Source: Ilumatobacter coccineus YM16-304
GTDB taxonomy: Bacteria > Actinomycetota > Acidimicrobiia > Acidimicrobiales > Ilumatobacteraceae
NCBI RefSeq assembly: GCF_000348785.1
Contig: NC_020520.1
Coordinates: 1,488,001-1,552,000 of the forward strand
Direction: 5' to 3'
DNA length: 64,000 nt
The notes beneath the pieces were generated by a model, which had not been told where the DNA came from, ran no database searches, and saw only the letters and a program-made list of their open reading frames with translations. Shown piece by piece: positions 34,753 through 43,566 of this stretch. The position numbers and the translations under genes are program-made. Numbering within the stretch: position 1 is the stretch's first letter; every line of letters begins with the position of its first letter.

Positions 34753-36117
34753 ATGACGACGATCGAGACGACCCGAGTCAACGTTGCCGGAACGCCGCGA
34801 GACAAGGCTCCCGAGCCCGAGTTCTCGAGCACCCGGAACAACGGTGACCGCTATTGGACCCCCGAGTTCGCTCGCCAGGAGTGGGAGGCGCTCTTCCCGC
34901 GCGTGTGGCAGGTGGCCGGACGCGTCGAGCAGATTCCCGAGCCCGGCGACTACGTCACCTACGACATCGGCCGCGATTCGGTGCTCGCGGTGCGCGGCGA
35001 AGACGAGAAGATCCGCGTCTTCTACAACGTGTGTCAGCACCGCGGCAACCGATTGGTGACCGCCGAGGTCGGGTCGCTGGCCGGCGGCGAATTCGCCTGC
35101 GCCTACCACGGGTGGCGCTTCGGCGACGACGGCCGCCTCAACTGGGTCCCCGACGAAGACGACTTCCATGCCGACTTCCAGGGCGACTCGCCGTGCGGCA
35201 AGCGCAACCTCATCGAGATCAAGAGCGACACGTGGGCCGGGTTCATCTGGTTCAACATGGACGACAACGCGGCACCGCTGCGCGAGTGGTTGTCGCCGGT
35301 CGCCGAGCACCTCGACGTGTACCAGATGGAGAACATGCGGCGCACCCACTGGGTCACCATCGTCGGTGACTGGAACTGGAAGTGCGTGCAAGACAACTTC
35401 AACGAGAGCTACCACCTCCCGTTCGTGCACCCGCAGACCCTGCCGGCGATGAACGAGCACCACTCCGGTTCCCAGTTCGACATGTACGACTCGGGGCACG
35501 CTCGCATGATCATGCCGGGCGGCGGCCCGGGGCCGCACTACTCCGGCCGTCCGGAGCGCGCCTTCCAGTCGCTCAAGCCCGACCTCGAGTTCTGGAAGGT
35601 CGACCCGGAGCCGTACGCCGACGATCCGAGCCAACTGCGGATCGCGTTGCAGCAGGCGAAGCGCAAACTCGGCGAGTCGAAGGGATTCGACTTCTCGGCC
35701 TACTCCGACGAGCAACTCACCGACAACTACCACTACACGGTGTTCCCGAGCATCTCGTTCTCGATGAAGCCCGACGGCTGCATCTGGCTGCGCGGCACGC
35801 CGCACCCGACCGATCCGCAGAAGTGCATCTTCGACATGTGGTACCTCACGCTGTTCCCGAAGGGTTCGAAGGAGTACTGGTCGAACTCGATGCGTGACTG
35901 GGTGTCGATCGACCATCAGGCCGAGCACCAGACCGGCGTCGCCGGCGAAGTGTCGTGTGGTCCCGGCATCGATCAAGACGTCTCGATCTGGTCGACGCAG
36001 CAGCAAGGGCTGCGATCGCGCGGCTTCCGCGGCGAGTACATGCCGTGGCAGGAGCGTCGTATCAAGTTCTTCCACGATCAGATCGACCGCCACCTCGCCA
36101 TGGGTCCGCTCACATGA
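34753..36117 (+). CDS. Rieske non-heme iron oxygenase, alpha subunit
   Basis: A 454-aa ring-hydroxylating-type oxygenase. Rieske [2Fe-2S] cluster: C94-x-H96 (VCQHRGN) and C116-x2-H119 (CAYHGW). Mononuclear iron: H221 and H226 in NFNESYHLPFVH, with D214/N215 upstream as the electron bridge. It adds oxygen to an aromatic, alicyclic or quaternary-amine substrate; sequence alone does not say which. The ATGA overlap with the following Rieske ferredoxin gene gives a plausible electron donor. No beta subunit and no reductase are adjacent, so the reductase must come from elsewhere. Confidence 0.92.
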   Translation: MTTIETTRVNVAGTPRDKAPEPEFSSTRNNGDRYWTPEFARQEWEALFPRVWQVAGRVEQIPEPGDYVTYDIGRDSVLAVRGEDEKIRVFYNVCQHRGNRLVTAEVGSLAGGEFACAYHGWRFGDDGRLNWVPDEDDFHADFQGDSPCGKRNLIEIKSDTWAGFIWFNMDDNAAPLREWLSPVAEHLDVYQMENMRRTHWVTIVGDWNWKCVQDNFNESYHLPFVHPQTLPAMNEHHSGSQFDMYDSGHARMIMPGGGPGPHYSGRPERAFQSLKPDLEFWKVDPEPYADDPSQLRIALQQAKRKLGESKGFDFSAYSDEQLTDNYHYTVFPSISFSMKPDGCIWLRGTPHPTDPQKCIFDMWYLTLFPKGSKEYWSNSMRDWVSIDHQAEHQTGVAGEVSCGPGIDQDVSIWSTQQQGLRSRGFRGEYMPWQERRIKFFHDQIDRHLAMGPLT

Positions 36118-36494
36118 GCGACGCCGTCGAAACGGCCGACCTGGGTGACCTGAGCGATCTCTCCGATGGTGAGATGCGCTGCTTCGAAGACGTCGGCAAG
36201 TACGGCATCGTCGTGTGTCGCGTTGCCGGGCAACTGCATGCGCTCGAAGACAACTGCAGTCACGCCGACACGCCGCTGAGCGAGGGACGGTTTCGGGGCA
36301 CGAAGATCACGTGTCCGCTCCACGGCGCGCAGTTCGACGTCACCGACGGCTCGCACTCGGGACCACCAGCGTGGGAAGGCGTGCCGCACTACGAGGTCGA
36401 CGAGTCCGAAACCGGCGTCAGCGTTCGCTTGGCGAGCACCACGGTCGACGATCGAGACGACCTCGGTGGCGGCGGCATGCTCCGCACCCGCTGA
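36114..36494 (+). CDS. Rieske-type ferredoxin
   Basis: A 126-aa soluble [2Fe-2S] Rieske protein: C48-x-H50 (NCSHAD) and C67-x2-H70 (CPLHGAQFD), the spacing of dioxygenase ferredoxins (BphF/NdoA type). It passes electrons from a reductase to the oxygenase. Its ATG overlaps the oxygenase stop by 4 nt, giving fixed stoichiometry. It has a 20-residue acidic N-terminal and a Gly-rich C-terminal extension (DDLGGGGMLRTR). Confidence 0.92.
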   Translation: MSDAVETADLGDLSDLSDGEMRCFEDVGKYGIVVCRVAGQLHALEDNCSHADTPLSEGRFRGTKITCPLHGAQFDVTDGSHSGPPAWEGVPHYEVDESETGVSVRLASTTVDDRDDLGGGGMLRTR

Positions 36495-36557
36495 CCCGTC
36501 GGCCCTGGTCGAGCTCCGGTTCGTGCCGCCGACCACCGCATTCGTACGGTTCTCGTC

Positions 36558-37676
36558 ATGACAGACCGATTGCCCACCACCACATCGGAGATCACCAGCG
36601 AGTGGCTCACCGAAGCGCTTCGTGAGTCGTCGACCATCGGTCCGGACGTCACGGTCGCGAGTGTCTCGGTCGACCCGCAGGCCGGCGGCGTCGGGTTCAT
36701 GGGCGAGGTCGGCGAGTTGACCCTCACGTACGAGGGCGAGGCCGGCTCGGCGCCCACGTCGATGGTCGCGAAGTTCGCCACGCAGTCGCCCGAGATCAAG
36801 GCGATGATGCATCCGACGCGTGTGTTCGAACGTGAGCACCGCTTCTACGCGAACATCAGCAGCGACTCCCCGGTGCGGACACCCGACATCTATCACGTCA
36901 CGTGCGACGTGGCCGCTGAGCCGAATGACGAGTGCTACATGCTCCTCATGGAAGACCTCGGCGAGCTCACACTCGGCGACCAGCTTGCCGGGGTGTCACC
37001 CGAGCAGGCCGAGGCGGCGCTCGTGGGGTTGGCGGCGCACCACGCTCGCTTCTGGAACGGGGCGGGTCTCGAAAACGCTCCGTACATCCCGGTGATCAAC
37101 GGTCCGCTCAACAAGGCGGGTCAGTCGATCTACGACGCCTCGCTCCCGGGCTTCAAGGAGGTGTTCGGCAGCGTCCTGCGACCCGAGATGGTGCCCGTTG
37201 CCGACGCGTATGGCCGCAACCATCCGAAGATGCTCGATCGGTTCGCGGCGATGCCGCACACGCTCGTCCACTTCGACTTCCGCGCCGACAACCTGTTCTT
37301 CGAGACCGCTGCCGACGGCTCGACCGGCGACGTCGTCGTCATCGACTGGCAGTCGATCTCGGTCGGCGGAGGCGCCGCCGATGTCGGGTACTTCCTCGGG
37401 CAGAACCTCTCGACCGACGACCGGCGAGCACACGAAGCCGACCTGCTCCATCGCTACCACGAGACGCTCGTCGCCAATGGCGTCACCGGCTACGAGTACG
37501 ACCAGTTCTTCGACGACTACCGACTCGCGGTGGTCTACGGCTGGGTCATCCCGGTGTTCGCCGTCGGCTCGCTCGACTCGTCGAGCGAGCGTGCGATGGC
37601 ACTCTGGAACACGGTCATCGACCGAATCCAGGACGCGATCTTCGACCACGACGCCCAGCAGTTCATCGAGGTGTGA
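36558..37676 (+). CDS. APH/EcKinase-like phosphotransferase
   Basis: A 372-aa protein kinase-fold phosphotransferase of the ecdysteroid-kinase-like/DUF1679 APH group. N-lobe VAKFATQSPE (Lys about 73), hinge LLMEDLGEL, catalytic loop HFDFRADNLFF (HxDxxxxN variant) and metal-binding VIDWQ. Such proteins occur in actinobacterial sterol and aromatic catabolic clusters and may phosphorylate a hydroxylated intermediate; the substrate is unknown. TACGGT (36545-36550) lies 7 nt before the ATG, so it may have its own leaderless promoter in addition to read-through from the ferredoxin gene. Confidence 0.85.
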   Translation: MTDRLPTTTSEITSEWLTEALRESSTIGPDVTVASVSVDPQAGGVGFMGEVGELTLTYEGEAGSAPTSMVAKFATQSPEIKAMMHPTRVFEREHRFYANISSDSPVRTPDIYHVTCDVAAEPNDECYMLLMEDLGELTLGDQLAGVSPEQAEAALVGLAAHHARFWNGAGLENAPYIPVINGPLNKAGQSIYDASLPGFKEVFGSVLRPEMVPVADAYGRNHPKMLDRFAAMPHTLVHFDFRADNLFFETAADGSTGDVVVIDWQSISVGGGAADVGYFLGQNLSTDDRRAHEADLLHRYHETLVANGVTGYEYDQFFDDYRLAVVYGWVIPVFAVGSLDSSSERAMALWNTVIDRIQDAIFDHDAQQFIEV

Positions 37677-37681
37677 CCAGC

Positions 37682-38494
37682 ATGACCAACACTCCCGCCA
37701 TCCACCCGACGCAGTTGCTCGACCTGACCGGCAAGACCGCGGTCGTCACCGGCGCCGCCACCGGCATCGGTGAAGGCATCGCTCGCACGCTGGCTGCGGC
37801 CGGCGCACACGTCGTCGTCGGCGACATCGACGTCGAGGGCGCCGAACGGGTCGCGGCCGACATCGGCGGCGAGGCGGTGCATCTCGATGTCACCAATCCC
37901 GCGCTGTGCCACGACGTGCTCTCGTCGATCGGCGATCGCCTCGACATCCTCGTCAACAACGCCGGTTCGTACCACGATGCCGGCAGCATTCTCGACCAGT
38001 CGGTCGAGTCGTGGCAGCGGTCGATCGACATCAACCTGGCGAGCGTCTTCAACTGTTCGAAGCCGGCCGCGACGCGCATGGTCGCCCAGGGCGACGGGGG
38101 AGCGATCGTCAACATCGCATCGGTCGACGGGATGCTGCCCTGCCTCGGCACCGGCTACGACACGGCGAAGGCCGGAGTCATCCACTTCACCAAGAGCCTG
38201 GCGCTCGACGTCGGACCGCACGAGATCCGGGTCAACTCGGTGAGCCCCGGCGTGGTGCCGGTTCCGACGCTGGCCCGCATGGCGGCGGGGGAGATCGAGC
38301 ACTTCTGGCCGAAGGACGCATCGACGAGTGGGCTCATGGGCCCGATCACCACGCAGCGTTCCGACAACGTCCCACTCGGCCGCAAGGGCACGCCCGACGA
38401 GATCGCCAACGTCGTGCTCTTCCTCGCCAGCTCGGCGGCGAGCTACGTGACCGGCCAGAACATCGCCGTCGACGGCGGCTGGACCGTCGTCTGA
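37682..38494 (+). CDS. Short-chain dehydrogenase/reductase
   Basis: A 270-aa classical SDR: TGAATGIGEGI, VGDIDVEG (NAD type), NNAG, NIASVDG, and Y-x-x-x-K in GYDTAKAG. Residues about 200-235 (ARMAAGEIEHFWPKDASTSG) form a larger than usual substrate loop. It starts 5 nt after the kinase-like gene, clearly within the Rieske cluster, and could oxidise an alcohol made by the oxygenase step. Confidence 0.9.
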   Translation: MTNTPAIHPTQLLDLTGKTAVVTGAATGIGEGIARTLAAAGAHVVVGDIDVEGAERVAADIGGEAVHLDVTNPALCHDVLSSIGDRLDILVNNAGSYHDAGSILDQSVESWQRSIDINLASVFNCSKPAATRMVAQGDGGAIVNIASVDGMLPCLGTGYDTAKAGVIHFTKSLALDVGPHEIRVNSVSPGVVPVPTLARMAAGEIEHFWPKDASTSGLMGPITTQRSDNVPLGRKGTPDEIANVVLFLASSAASYVTGQNIAVDGGWTVV

Positions 38495-38510
38495 TCGTCG
38501 TGCTCGGTCG

Positions 38511-39314
38511 ATGAGTCGACTCCTGTCGATCGCCGCGGGAGTGAGCCCCGACGTGGGGCCGGCCGACTTCGTCACGTCTGCTGCGGCGGCCGGTTGGCCC
38601 GCGTGCGGCATCTGGTTCGACCCCGACACCTGGAGCGACGCGGTCGCTGCCGACGTGCGTCGGCGCCTCGACGACACCGGCCTCGTCGCGCTCGACATCG
38701 AGCCGGTGTTCGTCTCCGTCGGCGACGACGGGAGCACTGTCGACGTGGGCGACCGAGTCATCGACGCGGCCGCCGAGATCGGAGCGCGTAACGTGCTCGT
38801 GGTCGCCAGAGGTGCCGAGCCGGGTCCGTTCGCCGAACGACTCGCGCAGCTGTGCGACCGGGCGGCGCCGGCGGGCATCAACTGCGTGATCGAGTTCATG
38901 GCCTTCATGTCGACCACCGATCTCGCCTCGGCCGTGGACGTCGTGGGATCGATCGACCGGCCCAACGCGGGCATCCTCGTCGACAATCTGCATCTTGCTC
39001 GGACCGGTTCGGCCCCCGACGAGTTGCGGGCGCTCGACCCGGCGTGGTTGCCCTATGCGCAGCTGTGTGATGCGCCTGCTGACCTCGCGGCCGACTCGAT
39101 CGCCGACGTGGTGACCGAAGCGCTCGACGGCCGGCTCGCCCCTGGCGAGGGTGGGCTCCCGGTCGCCGAGGTGCTCGACGCGCTGCCCGACGACACGCCG
39201 CTGTCGATGGAAGTGCGATCGAAGGCGCTGCGAGACGATCACCCCGATCCCACGGAGCGCGCACGGACGCTGTTCGCGGCGACGCTCCGGTTCATGAAGG
39301 AGTACGAAGCATGA
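38511..39314 (+). CDS. Xylose isomerase-like TIM-barrel protein (AP endonuclease 2 superfamily)
   Basis: A 267-aa protein of the sugar phosphate isomerase/epimerase fold. Strand ends carry likely metal ligands: E in ALDIEPVF, E in CVIEFMAF, D and H in ILVDNLHLA, D in QLCDAPAD, and E in LSMEVRS. Related enzymes isomerise or epimerise sugars or hydroxypyruvate-like acids, or act as dehydratases. The substrate is unknown. It lies 16 nt after the SDR and overlaps the next gene by ATGA. Confidence 0.8.
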   Translation: MSRLLSIAAGVSPDVGPADFVTSAAAAGWPACGIWFDPDTWSDAVAADVRRRLDDTGLVALDIEPVFVSVGDDGSTVDVGDRVIDAAAEIGARNVLVVARGAEPGPFAERLAQLCDRAAPAGINCVIEFMAFMSTTDLASAVDVVGSIDRPNAGILVDNLHLARTGSAPDELRALDPAWLPYAQLCDAPADLAADSIADVVTEALDGRLAPGEGGLPVAEVLDALPDDTPLSMEVRSKALRDDHPDPTERARTLFAATLRFMKEYEA

Positions 39315-39778
39315 CGATCCAACCCGACCGCCTCCACGACGTGATCGACCAGCAGGCGATCTCCGACGTGGCCATCCGGTACTGCTGGGCACTCGACGAG
39401 AACGACTGGGGTCGTCTCGACGAGGTGTTCCTCCCCGACGCGACCGCGCGCCTCGGCAACCCCGATCTGCTCGAGGGGCGCGAGGCGATCGTCGCACGCG
39501 TCACCTCGGCGTTGACGCCGCTCGACGACAGTCAGCACATCGTGTCGAACCATCAGGTCACCATCGACGGTGACTCGGCGACGCACCGGTGCTATCTGCA
39601 CGCTCAGCACATTCGTCGCGCTGCTCAGGGTGGCCCGCACTACGTGGTCGCCGGCCGCTACGTCGATCGTCTGGTTCGAACCGACGACGGCTGGCGCATC
39701 TCGCATCGAGACCTCGAGGTGATGTGGACCGAGGGTAACGTCGGGGTCGTGCGCAACGACGGAGAGAACGATGTCTGA
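39311..39778 (+). CDS. SnoaL-like / NTF2-fold protein
   Basis: A 155-aa SnoaL_4-type protein: DQQAISDVAIRYCWALDENDWGRLDEVFLPDA is the usual alpha helix and start of the cone-shaped barrel. Y24 and D30 with H in SNHQV and H in CYLHAQH are candidate active-site residues. Similar proteins are found in steroid and aromatic degradation as isomerases, dehydratases or small dioxygenase beta-like subunits; since the oxygenase here has no beta subunit, that idea is possible but unproven. Starts by ATGA overlap and overlaps the next SDR by 8 nt. Confidence 0.82.
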   Translation: MTIQPDRLHDVIDQQAISDVAIRYCWALDENDWGRLDEVFLPDATARLGNPDLLEGREAIVARVTSALTPLDDSQHIVSNHQVTIDGDSATHRCYLHAQHIRRAAQGGPHYVVAGRYVDRLVRTDDGWRISHRDLEVMWTEGNVGVVRNDGENDV

Positions 39779-40550
39779 CGAGCGACCGCTGCCCAACGTC
39801 TCCCACGACCTGACGGGGCAGGTCGCACTGGTCACCGGAGCCACCTCCGGTCTGGGGCGACGGTTCGCCCGTGTCCTCGCCGCGGCCGGTGCCAAGGTCA
39901 TCGGGACCGGGCGTCGAAAGGAACGTCTCGACGAGATGGTCGCCGAGATCACCGCCGACGGCGGCACGGCGATCGGCGTCGTGATGGACATGACCGATAC
40001 CGCCAGCATCCTGAGCGGCTTCGACGAGGCCGAGGCGGCGTTCGGCACGATCACGATCCTGGTCAACAACGCCGGCATCCCCGACGCAGAGCGAGCCCAC
40101 AAGATGTCGATCGAGTTGATCGACAACGTGTTCGACACCAACCTGCGCGGGCCCTACGTGCTGTCGGTCGAGATGGCGCGCCGACTCATCGAGCAGAAGC
40201 TGCCCGGTCGCCAGGTCAACATCGCCTCGATCTCGGCGACGCACTACGACGGTCACGGTGCGGCGCTCTACTCGATCACCAAGGCGGGCATCATCCGCAT
40301 GACCGAGGTGCTCGCCGTCGAGTGGTCACGCAACCACATCAACGTCACCGGCATCGCCCCCGGCGGATTCCACTCCGAGATGATGGACGGCATGCTCGAA
40401 CGGATGGGTGACTTCTCGGGCGCGATGCCACGCAAGCGGTTGGGTCGCCCCGACCAGCTCGACTCGACGCTGCTCTATCTCTGCTCACCGGCCTCCGATG
40501 CGGTCACGGGCACGGTGATCAAGGTCGACGACGGGCAGAGCCCGCGCTGA
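39771..40550 (+). CDS. Short-chain dehydrogenase/reductase
   Basis: A 259-aa classical SDR: TGATSGLGRR, TGRRKER (basic after beta-2, NADP preference), NNAG, NIASISA, Y-x-x-x-K in LYSITKAG. Ends VTGTVIKVDDGQSPR. The ATG lies 8 nt inside the SnoaL-like gene, so it is translationally coupled and is the last gene of the plus-strand catabolic operon; the convergent enoyl-CoA hydratase gene ends 12 nt away. Confidence 0.9.
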   Translation: MSDERPLPNVSHDLTGQVALVTGATSGLGRRFARVLAAAGAKVIGTGRRKERLDEMVAEITADGGTAIGVVMDMTDTASILSGFDEAEAAFGTITILVNNAGIPDAERAHKMSIELIDNVFDTNLRGPYVLSVEMARRLIEQKLPGRQVNIASISATHYDGHGAALYSITKAGIIRMTEVLAVEWSRNHINVTGIAPGGFHSEMMDGMLERMGDFSGAMPRKRLGRPDQLDSTLLYLCSPASDAVTGTVIKVDDGQSPR

Positions 40551-40562
40551 GCGGCGCTGCGG

Positions 40563-41294
40563 TCACGACCCCATTCGCTCCCGCATGTCTTCGGGCATGC
40601 CGAACGGCAGCTCGCGTTCGTGGACGAGCGCCATGGTGCGCGTCATGTCGTCGTGCGCGGCGATCAGCTTCTTCACACGGCGGTTGGTGCCCGCCGAGTT
40701 CTGGCAGATCTCGTTCGCGAGGTCGGTGACCGCTTGTCCGAGTTCGTCGTCGGCGACGACTCGGTCGACGAGTCCGATCTCGGCGGCTTCCGTCCCGGTG
40801 ATCCGGCGGCTGGTGTACATGAGTTCTTTTGCCGTCGATCGTCCGACACGTTCGGGGAGCCGGACCGACATGCCCCAGATCGGGACGAGCCCCCACTGCC
40901 CGTGGGTGTCGCCGAGCTTCGTGGATTCGGCGGCGACCAGGAGATCGCACGCCAACGCGAGTTCGAGGCCACCGGTGAAGCAGTGGCCGTGCAGCCGAGC
41001 GATCGTCGGCTGCGGAAGGCGCTCGAGCGCATCGACCGTCTCGGGTTCGTAGTGCTTGCTGGGGGCGTGCTCACCGGTGGCGATCGCCTGGAGATCGTGC
41101 CCGGCGCAGAACGACCGCCCCGCCCCGGCGAGCACGACACACTTGACATTGGTGTCGTCGGCCAACGCATCGAGGTGGGCGCGCAGCGCGACGAACGAGC
41201 CCGGCGTGAGCGCGTTGAGCTTGTCGGGACGATTGAGCGTCAGCGTGGCAACTCCGTCGGCATCGGATCTCAGGACCAGGTCAACGTCGCTCAT
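40563..41294 (-). CDS. Enoyl-CoA hydratase/isomerase family protein
   Basis: A 243-aa crotonase. Oxyanion-hole segments: SFCAGHDLQAI and GHCFTGGLELALACDLLVAA. Position of the first catalytic Glu holds L-E-L-A and the second region reads KLGDTHGQWGLVP, so the usual Glu pair is only partly kept; it may be a hydratase, isomerase or hydrolase. GTAGGA precedes the ATG. It faces the catabolic operon and could act on its CoA intermediates. Confidence 0.88.
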   Translation of the reverse strand: MSDVDLVLRSDADGVATLTLNRPDKLNALTPGSFVALRAHLDALADDTNVKCVVLAGAGRSFCAGHDLQAIATGEHAPSKHYEPETVDALERLPQPTIARLHGHCFTGGLELALACDLLVAAESTKLGDTHGQWGLVPIWGMSVRLPERVGRSTAKELMYTSRRITGTEAAEIGLVDRVVADDELGQAVTDLANEICQNSAGTNRRVKKLIAAHDDMTRTMALVHERELPFGMPEDMRERMGS

Positions 41295-41334
41295 GGTCCT
41301 ACTCTCGCATTCCGAGTCGCTGCGACGAGAACCC

Positions 41335-42225
41335 TCAGCCGGCGAGATCGTGCGGGCCGGACGACAGGTACCCCTTGCCGGCCCGGACCGTGGCGCCCCA
41401 CGGGGTGAGCAACTCGATCAGCTCGTCGAGGTCGTCGCCGAGGCGTGCCATCACCGGGGCCGTCATCGCGTCGGTGTCGACTTCGATCTGTTCGCGGAAC
41501 GCTCGGCCGTCGGGCGTGAAGCCGCCATCGGCGTCGACGAGTCCGCGGCTGCGCAGCGACTCGGCGGCGCGATCGAAGTCGTCGTCGGACCAGGCTCGCG
41601 TGCGTGCATAAGTTCGTGGTGCGAGGCCCCAGTACTGCTCGGTCAGCAGGCTGATCTCGACCGCGTCGAGCCCGGCGCCGATCCATGCCGCCGTGTGGTT
41701 GTCGCCTCGGTACTCGCGCAGGATCTCGCCGCGGCGGAAGATCGTGCCGAGCGGTGCGTCGGGGTCGGGCAGCCCGGCCACGCCGGCGGCGAGGGGTCGC
41801 CCTTCGACCGAGAGATCGTCGGTCGCACGGACGAGCAGTTCGGCGACCCGCTCGTGACCGGTGGGTGTCGGGCCGAGCAACCGTTCGAGTTGTCCGAGCG
41901 CGCCGGCATCGCGGGCCGCGCAGATCGTGGGGGCGTCGGTGATCGACCAGCCGTAGTCGACCGAGGGGATCACCGCGGTGGGGTTGAACACGGCGAAGGC
42001 GGAGGCGACCACCGAACCGCGGACCTGGCCCATCAACGACCCTCGGCTCGTGAAGTACGCCGGACCGTCGGGGAGCGCGACGCCGTTGGCCTCGTGCGCC
42101 GATGGCTGGAAGCCGAGGTCGGCATACGCCGCGTGCGCCTCCGGGGAGAAGAAGACCTGACCGATCACCGGTTCGAGGGCTCCGCCCAGACGGCGTTCGG
42201 GTGTCGGGGCGTCGGTGCGATCCAT
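41335..42225 (-). CDS. SalK/SCO6745-like helix-turn-helix family protein
   Basis: A 296-aa protein of the actinobacterial SCO6745/SalK type: N-terminal FFSPEAHAAYADLGF and YFTSRGSLMG, then VVASAFAVFNP. The C-terminal half resembles a winged helix (WSDDDFDRAAESLRSRGLVDADGGFTPDGRAFREQIE). The family has been linked to MarR-like regulation or enzymatic roles, but no function is settled. The ATG at 42225 is chosen by the conserved N-terminus. It lies 37 nt downstream of the L,D-transpeptidase gene on the same strand. Confidence 0.72.
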   Translation of the reverse strand: MDRTDAPTPERRLGGALEPVIGQVFFSPEAHAAYADLGFQPSAHEANGVALPDGPAYFTSRGSLMGQVRGSVVASAFAVFNPTAVIPSVDYGWSITDAPTICAARDAGALGQLERLLGPTPTGHERVAELLVRATDDLSVEGRPLAAGVAGLPDPDAPLGTIFRRGEILREYRGDNHTAAWIGAGLDAVEISLLTEQYWGLAPRTYARTRAWSDDDFDRAAESLRSRGLVDADGGFTPDGRAFREQIEVDTDAMTAPVMARLGDDLDELIELLTPWGATVRAGKGYLSSGPHDLAG

Positions 42226-42262
42226 CGCTCCGTTGTACCCGACGTCGGTCGCGTGCGGCGTG

Positions 42263-43489
42263 TCAGGCGTCGTCGGCCGGGGCCGCGTCTGGGGTCGCGT
42301 ACGAACCCTGCACGTTGACGGTGACGTTGATGAGGCGCTCGTTGTAGGTGGCGCCGCCCAGTTCGTCGAGACCGAGCCACGCGATGAGTGTCTCCTGGTC
42401 GTCGACGCGGAGCCGAGCGCAGCCCTTGCTCTGCGGCGTGGTCGGCACGTTGTTGGCACCGTGGATCGCCTGACCGCCGTCGAAGTACAACGGCTTGTAC
42501 ATGTTGCCGTTGAGCGGGTTGTCTTCGGGGACGGGGTAGTCGGTGCTGTTGTGCCAGCCGCCGTTGTCGAGTGCCGGGTCGAACCGGAAGGCCCGGCTGC
42601 GATCCTGGTCGCGGGTCTCGTACCCTTCCGATCCGGTCGAGGTGGAGAAGATGTTGGTGATGCCGTTGTCGCCCTCGCCGGTGAACATGACCTGACAGGT
42701 GCGGTCGATCAGGATCCATCGCTCGGAGAGGAGCGCCGTGGTGAAGGGCTGGCGGAGTTCGTCGGTCTCCATCAGCAGTTGTTCCTCCTCGCTGCCGGCC
42801 TCCATGTCGGCGCGGGTGACGTCGAGGCCGAGGGCGAGGCGTGCCGCACACAGCCGCTGCTGGGTGACCGGCCCCGAGATCCCGTCGACGAGGAGTTCCC
42901 GCATGCCGGACCCGTCGAACAGCTCGTTGAGCTTCTCCTGCTGCCGTTTCACGGCGTCGGTGCGGGCGGCTTCGACGAGCGCCTGGTTCGGTGCTCGCTC
43001 CGACCCGGTGATGTCGTCGAGACCGTTGTCGACGCACACGTCGAGGACCTGGCCGGCGTAGATGACGTCGGTCTCGATCTCGTTCTCGGCCTTGATGGTG
43101 GCGATGGTGACCGTGGGGTCGTCGAAGGCGTCGGCGATGAGGCCGAGCGAATCGCCGGATTGCACTTCGACCACGCAGTCGGGGTCGTAGACGTCGAGGC
43201 CGGGCACCGTCGTGGTGGTCGTCGTGCTGGTGGTGGCGGGCGCGCTGGTCGACGTGGTCGTTGCGTCGTCGTCGGTGCTCGTGGTGTCGTCGTCGGTGGT
43301 CGTGGACGGCGTGGTGCTCGGGGCCGTCACGGCGGTGCCGGTGCCGGGACGCGTGCTGGTGTCGGGTTCGACCTGCGCGGTGGCGTCGCCGGGCACGGGG
43401 AGGGCAGCATTGTTCGTCTGCGACGACGCGCACGCGGTCGCGGTGATCGTGAGGCCCGCGAGCACCGCGGCCGTCCGCTGCAACAACAT
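42263..43489 (-). CDS. LysM + L,D-transpeptidase (YkuD) lipoprotein
   Basis: A 408-aa cell-wall enzyme. Signal with lipobox TATAC (C20), Thr/Ser/Asp-rich linker to about 98, a LysM-like peptidoglycan-binding motif (VEVQSGDSLGLIADAFDD...YAGQVLDVC), a peptidoglycan-binding-like helical part (VDGISGPVTQQRLCAARLALG), and a YkuD domain with H343 and C357 in HG-x10-SKGC. It makes 3-3 cross-links in peptidoglycan, using the Cys as nucleophile. The start is supported by TACGTT 7 nt upstream (43497-43502). It follows the GGDEF-EAL gene by 77 nt on minus. Confidence 0.88.
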   Translation of the reverse strand: MLLQRTAAVLAGLTITATACASSQTNNAALPVPGDATAQVEPDTSTRPGTGTAVTAPSTTPSTTTDDDTTSTDDDATTTSTSAPATTSTTTTTTVPGLDVYDPDCVVEVQSGDSLGLIADAFDDPTVTIATIKAENEIETDVIYAGQVLDVCVDNGLDDITGSERAPNQALVEAARTDAVKRQQEKLNELFDGSGMRELLVDGISGPVTQQRLCAARLALGLDVTRADMEAGSEEEQLLMETDELRQPFTTALLSERWILIDRTCQVMFTGEGDNGITNIFSTSTGSEGYETRDQDRSRAFRFDPALDNGGWHNSTDYPVPEDNPLNGNMYKPLYFDGGQAIHGANNVPTTPQSKGCARLRVDDQETLIAWLGLDELGGATYNERLINVTVNVQGSYATPDAAPADDA

Positions 43490-43566
43490 GGACCAGAACG
43501 TATCGACGTCGTACCTCGGCGTCGTTTCAGGTCGACCTGAATCTCGGGAATGTTTCGATCGACGGA

